DNA of 64,000 bases from Tenebrio molitor (taxonomy: Eukaryota > Arthropoda > Insecta > Coleoptera > Tenebrionidae): NCBI RefSeq assembly GCF_963966145.1, contig NC_091049.1:15314001-15378000 (forward strand). The letters are read 5' to 3'. The first letter of the stretch is position 1. Each line of letters starts with the position of its first letter. The position numbers and the translations under genes were made by a program. Shown here one piece after another: positions 34,790 through 45,559 of the stretch. The notes under the pieces were generated by a model. That model saw only the letters and a program-made list of their open reading frames with translations. It had not been told where the DNA came from and did not search any database.

Positions 34790-35717
34790 GTAATATCTAT
34801 TCACTTTGATTGTGACCACAACAAAAAACATAGTAGGCGCTGTTTAGCTGTGTGCTGCATACGTTTTACACTAAATATTTGTGTGGTGTGAACATGATGT
34901 GAAAATGTCAGAATTGTCAAAACTTGACCATGGTAGTAAAGCAATGATTTTAATGTATTTATCAATATTAATAACGGAAATCAATATTTGAAGTAGGAGA
35001 AATTAAAAACGTCTGTCTGATTCTGTGATCATGTTTGTTGAAAAGTGGGGTTATATCCAGGTACAGATTATTTAACGTAAAAACTTCGAAATCACCTCAT
35101 GCAATTCTCGATATTAATGAAGAACGAAGGAAACGGTCATCTGGCAGTAAGACAAACGCGAAAAATGCCTGGGGATTTTACTAAAGGTACTTTCAACTAA
35201 CATTGATTAATACAAATATTTTCAGATAAAAACTAATCAGACAGAAAGTTCAAAAAAATGATTTACAGGGGATGAAAAGGCAGAAGTTATCAAACTACAA
35301 CACTTACTAGCCAAAATGTACAACAAAAAAGCACAAATAGAGTTAACTTTATTGGTGATGTTCGTCTTTGTGAGTTGTTTTCCCGCTGGCTTCAATACAT
35401 GTCTCGAAACAAGTCAATATTAACCGTTTGGCACCAACTTTGAGAAGACGACGTGGCATTTTCTTTTTTAATTCTAAAATTTTGTACTAAAACTCAATTT
35501 TATAGATATGCGCACAGTGTACGTCGAAAAACGTTTGCGCAAGTCGTTCTCCGTTCTGTCTTCTGTGAGCGTGAGTGCGTGACGTTTCTGTCAAAATGGC
35601 GCCTCCGAGAGTTGCCAACTGCAACTGAATTTAGTGTTATCTAAAATTCCCTATCAATAACCTAGCAACTGAAAAGTTACTATGGAGTGGTCACAATCAA
35701 AATGAATAGATTATATA
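34790..35717. mobile_element. TIR element, ~0.93 kb, noncoding
   Basis: The ends tgtaatatctattcac, continuing tttgattgtgaccac, recur inverted as gtggtcacaatcaaaatga and tagattatatattaca. One end has a 3-bp difference in the TA tract. No transposase is recognised inside. Confidence 0.6.
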
Positions 35718-35846
35718 TTACACTCGTTCTATAAGACGCACTGTGACACTGGTTCTGTTGCGACCAACTCGTGTCACAATGAAGCGTTTTATTAAACTCG
35801 TAAACTGAACCCTCCACCACCCGGCGGCACGGCAATTTTGCCGGAG

Positions 35847-35910
35847 TACATACGGTTGGCTTCAAAAAAAAACGGGAACTGTCAGAAAAAGTTCTGTCAG
35901 ATTTTATTAA
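35847..35910. repeat. Half copy of the 48820-type MITE
   Basis: Shares ggttggcttcaaaaaaaaac and gggaactgtcag with the left end of the MITE at 48820-49052. Confidence 0.5.
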
Positions 35911-35917
35911 ATTTATA

Positions 35918-36719
35918 CTGGGTGCCCCAAAATTCGCGGAACAACTCAATGAGGTAATGTCAATTCATGTTAGAAAATAACGAGATAAATAATAATAACA
36001 TTTCTATACCTCTTAGATTTGAAGATATGGGGGCCCAAAAGGTGCAGGTTTGATCTCATTTATTTTAAATAATAAAAAAGATTTTGACTATTTGTCTTTT
36101 ACTAGCCAGTGGCCCAATAATTTTGAACGATTGTGATCAGGTTTGCAATTATTTTCTCCATTATTTCCAGCATTTCCAAGTAGTAATTTTATGTTCGTTT
36201 TACCCGTGGAGGGAGAAAAGACTGGAGATGGCATTTCCTATGCTTCCCATGTTAAAAATCCGAACCCTCTAAAAGCACGTGCAACAACCTTTTATGACCC
36301 AGTCCACAATGCGCTAGATAAAGAAGCACAATGCGCCTGGAAGGAAGGCGAAGGAAGCCATTGGCCTAGCGTCTATATTCAGAAACCTTTTATGACTCTG
36401 TAGTTTTCGCGGGCCGGTACACTTATTTGAATTAGTGCCATCTCCAGTCTTTTCTCCCTCCACGGTTTTACCTCAAACAGCCTACGGCAACACTGTTTTG
36501 ATTTTTCCCTCTCATTTCCATGGATACAACAAAAATTAAGTATTTGCAGACTATTGGGATGCATAGAATGTTTTTAAATGTTGCCACATTTAGTGTAACG
36601 AATAGGTTCATATCTTCTACAAAAAAGAAGATTGATTTTTTTAAACATTTTTACCTGATATCTTAATGACTACTTAACAACGTACTACTACGTTGTTCCG
36701 CGAATTTTGGGGCACCCAG
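35918..36719. mobile_element. TIR element, 802 bp, containing a nested MITE
   Basis: Inverted ends CTGGGTGCCCCAAAATTCGC (continuing ggaacaac) are perfect for about 28 bp and are flanked by TATA on both sides, consistent with a TA duplication. The interior carries the 260-bp hAT-like MITE at 36205-36464. No transposase is seen, so it is nonautonomous. Confidence 0.8.
36205..36464. mobile_element. hAT-like MITE, 260 bp, copy 1
   Basis: Ends CGTGGAGGGAGAAAAGACTG (continuing gagatggca) inverted, with the exact 8-bp duplication GTTTTACC (36197-36204 and 36465-36472). A second copy at 48147-48409 lies in the opposite orientation and is highly similar over the whole length. A short open frame shared by both copies is incidental. 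Confidence 0.92.
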
Positions 36720-36723
36720 TATA

Positions 36724-37040
36724 GTTTGAAACAACTTTTTAGAATTTAGGTTAAAAAACTGCACTTATGTGTCAGAAATACTACTGTCAAACAGATACAA
36801 ATTGACATAAATTGACAAATTAAATTTCCAATTCACATTAAGTCAAATTTCATTTCCCGTACAAATTTCATTTCCCGTACAAATTTCATTTCAGTACACT
36901 ATTACGGATATTACTATCAAGTAATAGTGCAGTGCTAATCAACATAATTACCGGCGTCTCGCTTCCACATTTTGACTTTCTTGTGTTTTATTATGTTCTG
37001 TGTCAATGTTAAGGAACTTCCTCACGATGTGACATGAGTA
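36724..37040. other. AT-rich noncoding sequence
   Basis: Contains a small tandem duplication (acaaatttcatttcccgt, near 36851-36886). Nothing else recognised. Confidence 0.4.
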
Positions 37041-37049
37041 TAATAATAT

Positions 37050-37950
37050 ACCTTTTTGAATTTCAACTACCAATGTGTTACCTAAATCCAGAATTTTTAA
37101 AAAGAGATTGCGGTACTATTCCCGTTGCTGAAATTACAAGTGGTAAAATCGAAATTTTTTCTAAACCCCAAAAATTTCTCATAGCAACGGAGAGCTCTAA
37201 ATATTTGTTGATTTTTGTGTTATATGTCTGTGTTATACTATGTGAATTTGGAACAGCTATATCTAAAAAATATGCTTGCTTTTGTTGTTTATTTAAATAA
37301 TAATGTCCGGTCTGTTATGCTTAATATGAATGTCAGTTAAAACTGTTCTATCAAAATATAACTTGTAATTGTCATTTTCCAAACAACTTTCTGGTGTATA
37401 ACTATAATGTGGTTGTGTATTCTTTAATAAATTGAATTTGACAGCTAAATTCATGTGTATAATTTTAGCGAATATATTGTGACGTTTCTTATATTCGCTT
37501 TGAGCCAAAACGGTGCAAGAAGAAATGATGTGTTCAATTGTTTCCCCTTCAGTTCCGCAAATCCTACATTTATCAATTATCGATTGTAAACCACATATGT
37601 GTTTTTTATAATTTCTTGTATTTATAACACGATCTTGTATTGCAAATATAAAACCCTCCGTCTCAGGGTGAATATTTGATTTCTTAAGCCATGCATGAGA
37701 GGCCTAAATATTAATTTCTGGTTGTCCCAGTTCTTTAAAGTATCTCCCATGTAAAGACTTCTGTTTTATATTTGCTATAGTGTCAGGTATATTTTGCTTA
37801 ACAATATCTGAAATTATATTATCACTTAAATTTAAAGGTGTGTAACCTTTATCGGCTGAAACCAAAGCATTAAAAAAGGTGTTATCACGAGCTCTATTGA
37901 GGAAATAATTTTTTAGTGAAGCAATTTGATTGTGTTAAACTCGTATAATA
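37050..37950 (-). pseudogene. LINE relic: region downstream of reverse transcriptase with CCHC-type knuckle
   Basis: The minus strand from ~37945 reads LKNYFLNRARDN, LHGRYFKELGQPEINI, then after a stop SHAWLKKSNIHPETEGFIFA, RNYKKHICGL, the knuckle CRICGTEGETIEHIISSC, then ENDNYKLYFDR, NRPDIII, and near the end LDIAVPNSHS and ILPLVISATGIVP. This order is what I know from the C-terminal part of many invertebrate non-LTR elements. At least two stops interrupt it and the reverse transcriptase core is missing. Element clade uncertain. Confidence 0.75.
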
Positions 37951-37980
37951 ATATACTATTATTATTATGTCATATTTTAT

Positions 37981-39400
37981 ATCGGGTGTTCATTTAAATT
38001 TCTCTTTGAAGTTGGCGTTGAAGAGTCGATTGTGAACGTAACACTCGTCAGTCTGCAGAGTAAAAACACAAACAACCCAAAAAGTGATTTCAACAGCTAA
38101 TTAAACTATTATTAAAATTTAAAAAAATCGGGACTCTCCCCACAAAATTACATTTGTCTGAAGGTGCACTCTTTGAACTGCGTTTTCTTCCAATAGAGGC
38201 TGAAAAGTTCAGTGTTTATTGTTATTAAATTTATGGTGTAGATGATTGTGGAAAATAATAACGTAATAGCTATTTGTGTATTAAGAGCGCAAAGTGATAC
38301 ATTGTTGATTGAGAGATTGTTGCCGCGCGACGAAATCGTCAATGTAGATTTGCGCTCGCAACACACACAAGATTTTTCCTGCAATCGCAACTATGACTAC
38401 TACATATTATTTTATTTGGACCAAATCAATGTAATACCTTATAATCAGGAACTAATTATTCACAATACTGATATTAAAAGTACAATAATTACGGTTTTTG
38501 AAAAGTAATCCATGCTCTGGAAGTGTGCATTCTGGTTCTTTTGCTGCACTTACAATTTCGGGAGGTGTACACGAAAACGTTTCCTCAACAGTTTCCCTTC
38601 CTTCTACAGGCTTTTGAGCAATGTTTTTTGTAAAAACACAAAGAACACCGACACAAACTGACACAACAATTCTTTCTGTTTATTCGTTGTCACTAGTTAC
38701 AATAATCACTGGACATCTGATTTTAACAAAAAATTCGAAGAGCGAGCGTTTTGTACATTTTTTCGCGCGTAGCGACAAAGTGACAGTCTTCGGAAAACGT
38801 CAACTTTGCGTTGTCAAATGCAGGCGCAAAGACCTACTTTCTACATCGATTGTAGAAAAAACAACTTTTTGAAGAATAGCTTTACTTTGGAGTAAAAAAA
38901 TCTTAAATTCTTGTAATTTTTCTTAAAAATGGAACGGCAACGTAGCTAGAATAATATTTTGTCACTGTGGATATGAAGGCTGCTATGTATTGAACAAAAT
39001 TAATGTGCTTATATTTTTCGAGCTCCACTGGGTCCTTCCCTACCACCCCCTAAATTGAATCTCATTGCTAGACAAATCTACATTCTATGTTCCTGCCATA
39101 GCCAAATTAAATTTTTCGACTTAAATTCTGAAAATTTTTGTAATATTTTTTTTTTGGGTGGTAAATTTCAAAAGCTCGAAATTATTTTGTCATTTTGTAC
39201 TACGCAGGCGTTTACCTCAGGTTATACGACTGCTCTAATTTTGTTCATTCATGTCGGATTTTTGGAATATCTGAGCTTTAAACAGTTTAAATTGATTGTC
39301 AGAATAACAATATGCATGTCAAAATGACAAGAATCGAAAGTGGGGTTACGGTTCCTAGATGAATGATGAATGTCAAGATAGCGACGGCTAAAATTTTTTC
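37981..39400. other. Intergenic region with a half MITE
   Basis: 37981-38060 matches the left half of the MITE at 39717-39888 (gggtgttcatttaaattt, gcgttgaagagtcgattgtgaac). The rest shows no gene; open frames at 38242-38508 and 38621-38872 have no recognisable motifs. Confidence 0.45.
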
Positions 39401-39416
39401 GCCGCCATAGTAGGTA

Positions 39417-39627
39417 CTGTTGCGGCCAAATAAAACTGGGCAGCAATTTTTTCTATTGTAATAAAAAACTATTTTTCAAATTGACATCATCAATCAGTGT
39501 TATGTTGTTCCACAGGTATGGGTCTCTTGTTACCCGAGAAACTTTCATTTTAAAAGTCTGCATTACCAAAATTTATTAAAATGACAAAAATGTCAATTTG
39601 GTGGTCGCTTTTATTTGGCCGCAACTG
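39417..39627. mobile_element. 211-bp MITE, mariner-type ends
   Basis: The left end (C)TGTTGCGGCCAAATAAAA and the inverted right end TTTTATTTGGCCGCAACTG are flanked by TA on both sides. A fragment related to its right end lies near 49540-49570. Confidence 0.7.
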
Positions 39628-39716
39628 TACATAAAATACCGTAAATTTAGAGCTGCGTTAACAAATTTGTAATTACATTTCGAAAAAACTGGGGCGGTAG
39701 AAACATTGTATGTAAC

Positions 39717-39888
39717 GGGTGTTTTTTTAAATTTGGCGTCGAAGTAGGCGTTGAACTGTCGATTGTGAACGCACTATACAGGTTACGGATCACGGATCAG
39801 CTGTTTAAATCTTACGCTTTTACACGAGTGGTGCGCTCTCAATCGACTCTCCATCGCTTACTTCGACGCCAAATTTAGAAAAACATTC
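39717..39888. mobile_element. MITE, full copy of the family found in intron 1 of the recombinase-like gene
   Basis: The arms tttttttaaatttggcgtcg and cgacgccaaatttagaaaaa are inverted; an inner pair (tcgattgtgaac / ctcaatcga) follows. Related copies are at 6090-6235 and 37981-38060. Confidence 0.75.
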
Positions 39889-40023
39889 TTTATAGTTGCC
39901 TCAAGTTGCAAAAAACCACTTGTTATTTGCAACAGCATTTTTTCAATATTTTTGAACCAAGTAAAGGCACAAAGGGACCAGAAAATCGTAGTTTGGATTG
40001 AATATTTTCTATAATTATAAGTA

Positions 40024-40414
40024 CAGTGTGGAATAAAATGATTTACATCTAGTTACCTTTGCATTACCCTTGTAAAAATACGAAATGCCGCTCTACAAAA
40101 AAAAAAGAAAGCCTAACCTCAAAATATTCCAAAATTCCAAATGTGATTTATTGCGAAGGGATGGTATGAATGCAAAGTAGAGATTGAAATTAAAAAGGAG
40201 CTAACAAAAGCAAGTCACAGCTAGTGTTGAAAGTGGCCACCAACGTTTGTTAATTCAATTTAGTAAATTGTAACAATTGTCAATTCGATTGATGACATTT
40301 ATTGACAGAACTAATAGTTGGGCACTTCAAAAAAAAAAGGAGAGCGGTACTGGAAAATTTACATGTGCAAAAATTCCAAAGGTAACTAGATGTAAATCAT
40401 TTTATTCCACACTG
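40024..40414. mobile_element. 391-bp MITE, mariner-type ends
   Basis: The 38-bp ends start CAGTGTGGAATAAAATGA and are perfectly inverted (left 40024-40061, right to 40414), with TA on both sides. The interior is AT-rich and noncoding. Confidence 0.88.
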
Positions 40415-40890
40415 TACAGTTTTAAAGTAATTTAAAATGAAATGACTAATGCCATGCAAATGCAAAGTGGTTTTTTGCAACTTGTCAACTTTATGTAAAA
40501 TTTGACTTTATATTCAATGCTTTTTTAAATTTACACAAAGTGAAAAATACAGAACAGTGTTTGTGGTATTCAAAATCGCACCGCAGGATTGCTCTTAAAC
40601 AAGGAAAAATTTATTATGCATTAATCTAAAACAGTAAATTGGTTCTCTCGGCAGGCCACCAGTTATACACCGGACATCCAGCCATATTGTTGGTTTTATA
40701 ATCCCGTTCCGATAGATTGTTTTCAACAATTGCAATTCAATTGACAGTTTTTAGAACACTGACTTGTTTAATATTTAGTCAAATATAAGTTCAATAATCA
40801 ACAATGAAATATGTTATTCGAAATTTCCGTTTTTGTCTACTAATTACAAATTTAGTAGTTGTAGCAAATTATAGAGGGCGCTCTCGGTTC
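40415..40890. other. AT-rich noncoding sequence
   Basis: Nothing recognised. Confidence 0.4.
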
Positions 40891-40898
40891 CCGCTCAT

Positions 40899-41969
40899 CA
40901 TAGACAACACAGTAAACCATAACCGGTACCATAACGTAGTTGTAGGGGCCATAGGTCTTTTCATAGACAACACAGTAAACCTATAGAACGCAAACTCCTA
41001 TGCATTTTATCGGTTTTTTTTGGAAACGCACCCACCACAAGCCGTCAGGGGACGCTGCCGTTTTATAAAAATAAAAATCGCGGAGACTTAGGCCAAAATT
41101 AAATATATATATATATATATATTTTGACATATTAAGTCATAAATAATAAATCTACTGTTACGAGAATTTGCAGAGTGCAAAGGTATTTAAACCATGTGGA
41201 ACTCGCCATAGCATTTTATGGAATGGATTAAAAACACGGGTAACAAGCAGTTATCAACTTTGTAGCCTATTAAAGTGTAGGTATAACAGCTACACTGTGT
41301 GTGGACTTCATTTTACCAGCAAATACTTCGGCACGAACAATAGATTGCTGAATGTGGCCGTACCCTCGACTCAATACAACTTCCCTCCTTTTCCAGTCCA
41401 GACTTACTTACAGTAATAGTAAAAAAATATTAATAATTATATTTTAACTGACAACAATTTTTTATAGAATTTTCATCCGATATAATGATCTACGATATTT
41501 CTACTGAAGACGCTATAAGTAAATTGTGTAAATCCTGTTTTATGTAGTAATGAAGATATACATTCTTGTGAAAGTTTCAAAAAGAAAATAAGAAAAGCTG
41601 AGCATAATCAAAATCATAAAAACCCAGAATGTTAATCCAAAATTCGGGCTGCAACTACGGGCTGCAATGTACCGAAAACGTTACATGCAAAATTCGATGT
41701 CAAAATAAAGAGCAAAATTTTGAAGGTGAGGAAGCCATAATAAATCTCTGTTTGTCGCAATTGAGGAAAAGAAACACGAAATCAAAATTTATAAAAATGC
41801 AATGGAAATGTATCGAAAAAAATTGAAAATAAAAACTTCACAATAAATGTAGTCTTTTAATTTCTTAAATAAATTATTTTGAAAATTAAAATAAATAAAA
41901 AAGGATATCCAGCTGGCTGTGTCTTATTTTGCGGAGTTTGCGTTCTATAGGTTTACTGTGTTGTCTATG
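40899..41969. mobile_element. P-like (THAP) DNA transposon, 1.07 kb, nonautonomous
   Basis: The 20-bp ends CATAGACAACACAGTAAACC are inverted (left 40899, right to 41969) and flanked by the exact 8-bp duplication CCGCTCAT (40891-40898 and 41970-41977). The terminal CA and 8-bp duplication fit P-type elements. The left end carries a second copy of the terminus at 40959, and that inner copy matches the right end over a longer stretch (through gaacgcaaactcc). A THAP-like coding fragment lies inside. Confidence 0.85.
41168..41416 (+). pseudogene. THAP-domain fragment of a P-like element
   Basis: The plus-strand frame includes ILWNGLKTRV, then YTVCGLHFTSKYFGT and LLNVAVPS. This corresponds to the second half of a THAP zinc finger (CxLHF followed by AVPT-like). 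The N-terminal CxxC half is not in frame. A further open stretch at 41629-41826 shows no recognisable domain. The THAP finger binds element ends in P-type transposases; catalytic domains are absent. Confidence 0.55.
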
Positions 41970-41977
41970 CCGCTCAT

Positions 41978-43010
41978 CAAAGCCAGTCGTAGCGAAAAAA
42001 TCGTTACGATTGCCTTTTATGTAAACGTCAAATCGTGTCGGTACTTTATTAATCGACTGGCTTTGCCGCTCATCATATGCCGCTCATTTGGTAAATGTTT
42101 GGTTGTTTGGTTGTTTGGTGGATGGTGGATTGTGGATTTATCTACCTATTTGGTGATTGGCGGTCGCGCTCGCGCATCGCAATTGTCTGTCAGCTGTCAC
42201 ACATGTGTGTTTTGTTTTTGTGTTTGTGTTCAAATAGTGAGAGTGGGACAAATGAAATTGTAAGTTTTTCTTTTCATATTTTGTATATTATGTTCATTAT
42301 TGATTATATTTTTCATAATAACGCCATAGTTGCTCACAAGCACTAGTTTATTGGCTTACGGTTAAAATTGACTGGTTCCAAATGTAAAGTGTGTAGCATG
42401 TAGTGCATGTAGCGCCTTATTTAGGTTATGTTATTGCAAAATCAAAGTGTCTGCCGTCTGGTAAACGTCTTTATTATTCGTTCTGTTGTATTTTACAGAA
42501 TGAACTGTGCCGATCAATGGACCGTTGTGTGTGGTTTTTGAGACATGAGTTATTATTCAGGATTTGGAATTTTGATACCAACAAAATGACACATCAGCTT
42601 CGGAAGTCACTAAAGAACACCTGAAACAATTAGCAACTCACCACTGAATGGTAAGTTTCTCAGTATGTATTTAATTGTGGCTTTCTCAGAATGTGTAGAT
42701 ATGTATCTACTTATCGCAGGTCATTGTTGCAGTAAATATTTGAGCACATTTACAATAGGTGAATTGTTCGATATGTCAATTGCAATTGCATTGATTGTAA
42801 GAAACTACCCTGCATTAGTGTAGTGTAAGATACCTCAAGCTATTCCCAAGGTATACCCAATGAAAGGTATAAGTTTTGAATGTGATCGGAAGCAATGTTA
42901 ACTAAAGCTATGTTTTTAACAGTGTTGCCAGATGCACGTTATGACATTTCCCTCTCTCTAATACGAAAATACCCGGAAATACCCGATGTAGTTTCAATTT
43001 GAAGAATATT
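41978..43010. other. Noncoding region with an inverted repeat
   Basis: gccgctcatcaaagccagtcg (41969) is inverted at ~42054 (cgactggctttg, then ccgctcat). A ggttgttt run follows at about 42098-42116. No gene recognised. Confidence 0.4.
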
Positions 43011-43014
43011 TCTA

Positions 43015-43244
43015 AAGTCCATTCACGTTGGATTTTCCTCTCAAGGTCAAATAATTTAATTTTTTGGGTCTGTAATAATGTTTTGTAAATAGTGACATGC
43101 AGCTAACCAACATAATGCGATTTAGCAATGCTCAATCCAACCTGTACGGTGTTTACCTGCATGTCACTATTTACAAAACATAATTACAGAGCCAAAAAAT
43201 TTAATTATTTGACCTTGAGAGGAAAATCCAACGTGAATGGACTT
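43015..43244. mobile_element. 230-bp foldback MITE
   Basis: The arms (~88 bp, starting AAGTCCATTCACGTTGGATT) are nearly perfect inverted copies and TA flanks both ends (43013-43014 and 43245-43246). The short loop contains catgcag-type inner sequence. Confidence 0.88.
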
Positions 43245-43284
43245 TAGGTATCCAAAAAAAAACAGGATATTATGAAAAATTATA

Positions 43285-43495
43285 TATATCTAATATATAA
43301 AATTCTCGTGTCACAGTTTTAGTTATCATACTCCTCCGAAACGGCTTGACCGATTTTGATGAAATTTTATATGTACATTCAGTAGGTCTGAGAATAGGTT
43401 GTTATCTATTTTTTATACCCCTAAGTGATAAGGGTGGTCCACCCCAAATTTTTATTTTTTATTTTTTGGACAAAATTGTTTATTTTTATTTATTC
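43285..43495. repeat. Interspersed repeat, left part (host of later insertions)
   Basis: Contains cctccgaaacggcttgaccg, attcagtaggtctgagaata and taagggtggtccacccc, which I remember as a very common insect interspersed repeat of unsettled class. It resumes at about 45185 (gatgtggcattaaaaaata, cccttctaccatcaacccc), and its probable other end is near 49160-49208. Everything between appears to be later insertions. Confidence 0.55.
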
Positions 43496-43503
43496 CATCC
43501 TAA

Positions 43504-43564
43504 ACGATAAAATGGTATTTTATCTACTGTTTTCTTCATGGTAAAATGAAGTTTTATCGTCTAG
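43504..43564. repeat. Left dyad block of the Crypton-like element
   Basis: ACGATAAAAT at 43504-43513 and TTTTATCGTCTAG at 43552-43564 form an imperfect dyad. The same pair occurs at 45134-45178. Candidate recombination site (inference). Confidence 0.55.
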
Positions 43565-43656
43565 AAAAATAAAATAATTACATTTTCACAAGTTTCTTTA
43601 TTCTTTTTTAATCAAAATTACAAACGTCTGAATTGAAATAACCGGAAATAACATTG

Positions 43657-44868
43657 TTAATAAAAATTAAATGTGCACTTTTTAAACACTTTTCCACCAC
43701 ATTTGACAGTATTCTCGTTAGCGACATCTTTGCTTTTGATGAAGTTAACGACATCCTCACTTTTGATGAGGTTAGCGCCACTGCAACCAGGTAATTCGTT
43801 TGAAAATCCTTGACAATTCTTTGTGCTGCTTGTTCCCATCAAAATTCTGTTACAAATTTCCTTCTTATTTTCAACTGATTCATCAATGTAGCCTTCTACA
43901 ACCGAATTCGATTTCCAGCCACCATGTCTCTTCATCATAAGCGTGTTAGCTCCAGTGTTCGCCAAAAGAGTAGCACTTGATCTCCTAAAGCAATGACCAG
44001 TGTAAGATTCAGGTAATGGCAGCTTTAAAAATTCCGCTATCTTGTAAAATGTGTTAATTCCCACCACTTGCTTTGTACATTTTTCATTGCGATAACCCAA
44101 AAAGAAACTCTTGGTTGGTGTATTTGCAGGTCTTAAATCACTATATTTTTTGTATAAAGCCAACTTGCTAACTCCTATTTTCGTATTATCCACAATAGTA
44201 AACATACGCTTCTTATTCGTTTTTGTTTCGGGAACTTGTATTATCAGAATATTATCTCGATCTTCGATATCGTCGATTTTCATTTTGTGTAATTCATCCA
44301 TTCTGCATCCTCCGCCGATTCCCATGACCAAGGCAACCTTTAGATAATTTACTTAATATTGAGTGAAACTACCATAATAAAAACACTTACCTTTATCAAC
44401 AAGTAAATCTTATCAGGTGCATCCTCCAAAAATTTGTTAAAATGTTCCCTCTCTAACACATTTGATTTAATCGGTGTGTAGGTTGAGTATTCTCGCTTAA
44501 GGAAAGTCTTCATACTCAAAAATCTAAAAAAATAAACGTTTTAATTATAATATTCAAAATAATCATTCTTCTTACTTTGATATGTCTACTTGTTCCTTGA
44601 TCAGTAAGGTACTCTTCAACTTTGAATAACAACTCCACAATGTTGAAGCCTTATACTTTTTTACCTTTTCTGCGAAGTACGATAGCAGGACTTCTTCTGA
44701 TACACCTTTTATGTTTCTGCTTTTCCTCCAGGCACAGAAAATATTGTATTCTTTTTCATACAACGATACAGATTTTCGGGGCAATAAATTTTCAATAACA
44801 GATCTGGCTTCTTTAATAATATCTTCAGGAACATACAATTCATCTTCATTAAGGAAAGATTGGGCCAT
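43657..44868 (-). CDS. Crypton-like tyrosine recombinase, 3 exons, apparently intact
   Basis: Minus-strand exons 44576-44868, 44391-44523 and 43657-44337 give 368 codons with GT-AG introns of 52 and 53 nt and no stops. A core-binding N-terminal domain (about 1-140, with KASTLWSCYSKLKSTL) precedes the catalytic domain. All catalytic residues are present: R154 (GCRMDEL), K181 (PETKT), H257-x-x-R260 (GHCFRR), H280 (KRHGGW) and Tyr292 (EGYI). It would cut and rejoin DNA through a 3'-phosphotyrosine to move the element via a circular or strand-exchange intermediate. Related dead copies lie at 4890-5100 and 62603-62785. The start ATG at 44868 begins MAQSFLNEDEL and is the first in frame. The C-terminal tail (GANLIKSEDVVNFIKSKD) contains a short repeat. 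Crypton assignment is from remembered family features; other eukaryotic tyrosine recombinases remain possible. Confidence 0.88.
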
Positions 44869-45133
44869 TATTTCCTCAAAAATGAAACACTTTCACGACG
44901 CTTTCACGAAACTGCTTTTAACTTTGTTGATAAACAAATTATCTCGGTAACCGACTCCCATGCCAACAGCCCCCGCTTTGAGTTTCTAATGTTTAACATC
45001 CATTGTTGTTTTTCTGTTTTTGACGTTTTTTTGATTGTTGAATTTTTTTGATGTTTATAATTGTCATAATCAAAATAATTCAGTAATTCAATCGAAGTAA
45101 TGGAGGATGGAATAAAATTTTGTATTGTACACG

Positions 45134-45178
45134 ACGATAAAATTCACCATTATCATAAAATAAAATTTTATCGTCTTG
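45134..45178. repeat. Right dyad block of the Crypton-like element
   Basis: ACGATAAAAT at 45134-45143 and TTTTATCGTCTTG at 45166-45178, matching the left block in the same orientation. Confidence 0.55.
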
Positions 45179-45184
45179 TATAAT

Positions 45185-45555
45185 AAATAACTATTTTTTA
45201 TGATGTGGCATTAAAAAATACCTACAACCCTAAATTTTCACCCTTCTACCATCAACCCCTATTTTTTAATAGCGATATTAGTAATTCAATAATTTTAAAC
45301 CCCGGTCGATAACTTGATCGTTCAGTTAATTCAGTGATTTCATATAACCTCAAAAGTACTCGACATGTGTCACGAGTACACAACAATGATTTTCATTGTG
45401 TTACACATTGTTGGATTTGTTTCCGCCCCGATTAGCAGAATAACAATTAAAACTACGAATAACTAACGAAAAAAAATTTATGAAGAAAATTCATTTTCAA
45501 AAGATTATGTTATCTGTCATTGTGCGCGCATTGACAATTTGAACTTAACTCAACA
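45185..45555. repeat. Interspersed repeat, middle part
   Basis: Appears to continue the host repeat interrupted at ~43495. No gene. The mariner element is inserted at its right side. Confidence 0.45.
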
Positions 45556-45559
45556 CGTA

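Larger units (their letters stand above)
43504..45178 (-). mobile_element. Crypton-like element
   Basis: Defined by an intact tyrosine recombinase gene (minus strand, 43657-44868) and by two similar blocks at its edges. Left 43504-43564 and right 45134-45178 both start ACGATAAAAT and end TTTTATCGTCT(A/T)G. Outside the blocks the host repeat (43285-43495 and 45185 onward) appears to be continuous. Length is about 1.7 kb. Exact borders are uncertain because the blocks themselves may be partly host sequence. Confidence 0.65.

Noticed and set aside
36143..36403. 86-codon open frame shared with 48211-48408
   Set aside because: It lies inside two copies of a noncoding hAT-like MITE; the conservation is at DNA level.
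38242..38872. Two plus-strand open frames of 83-88 codons
   Set aside because: No domain, no splice logic linking them, and AT-rich chance frames of this size are common here.
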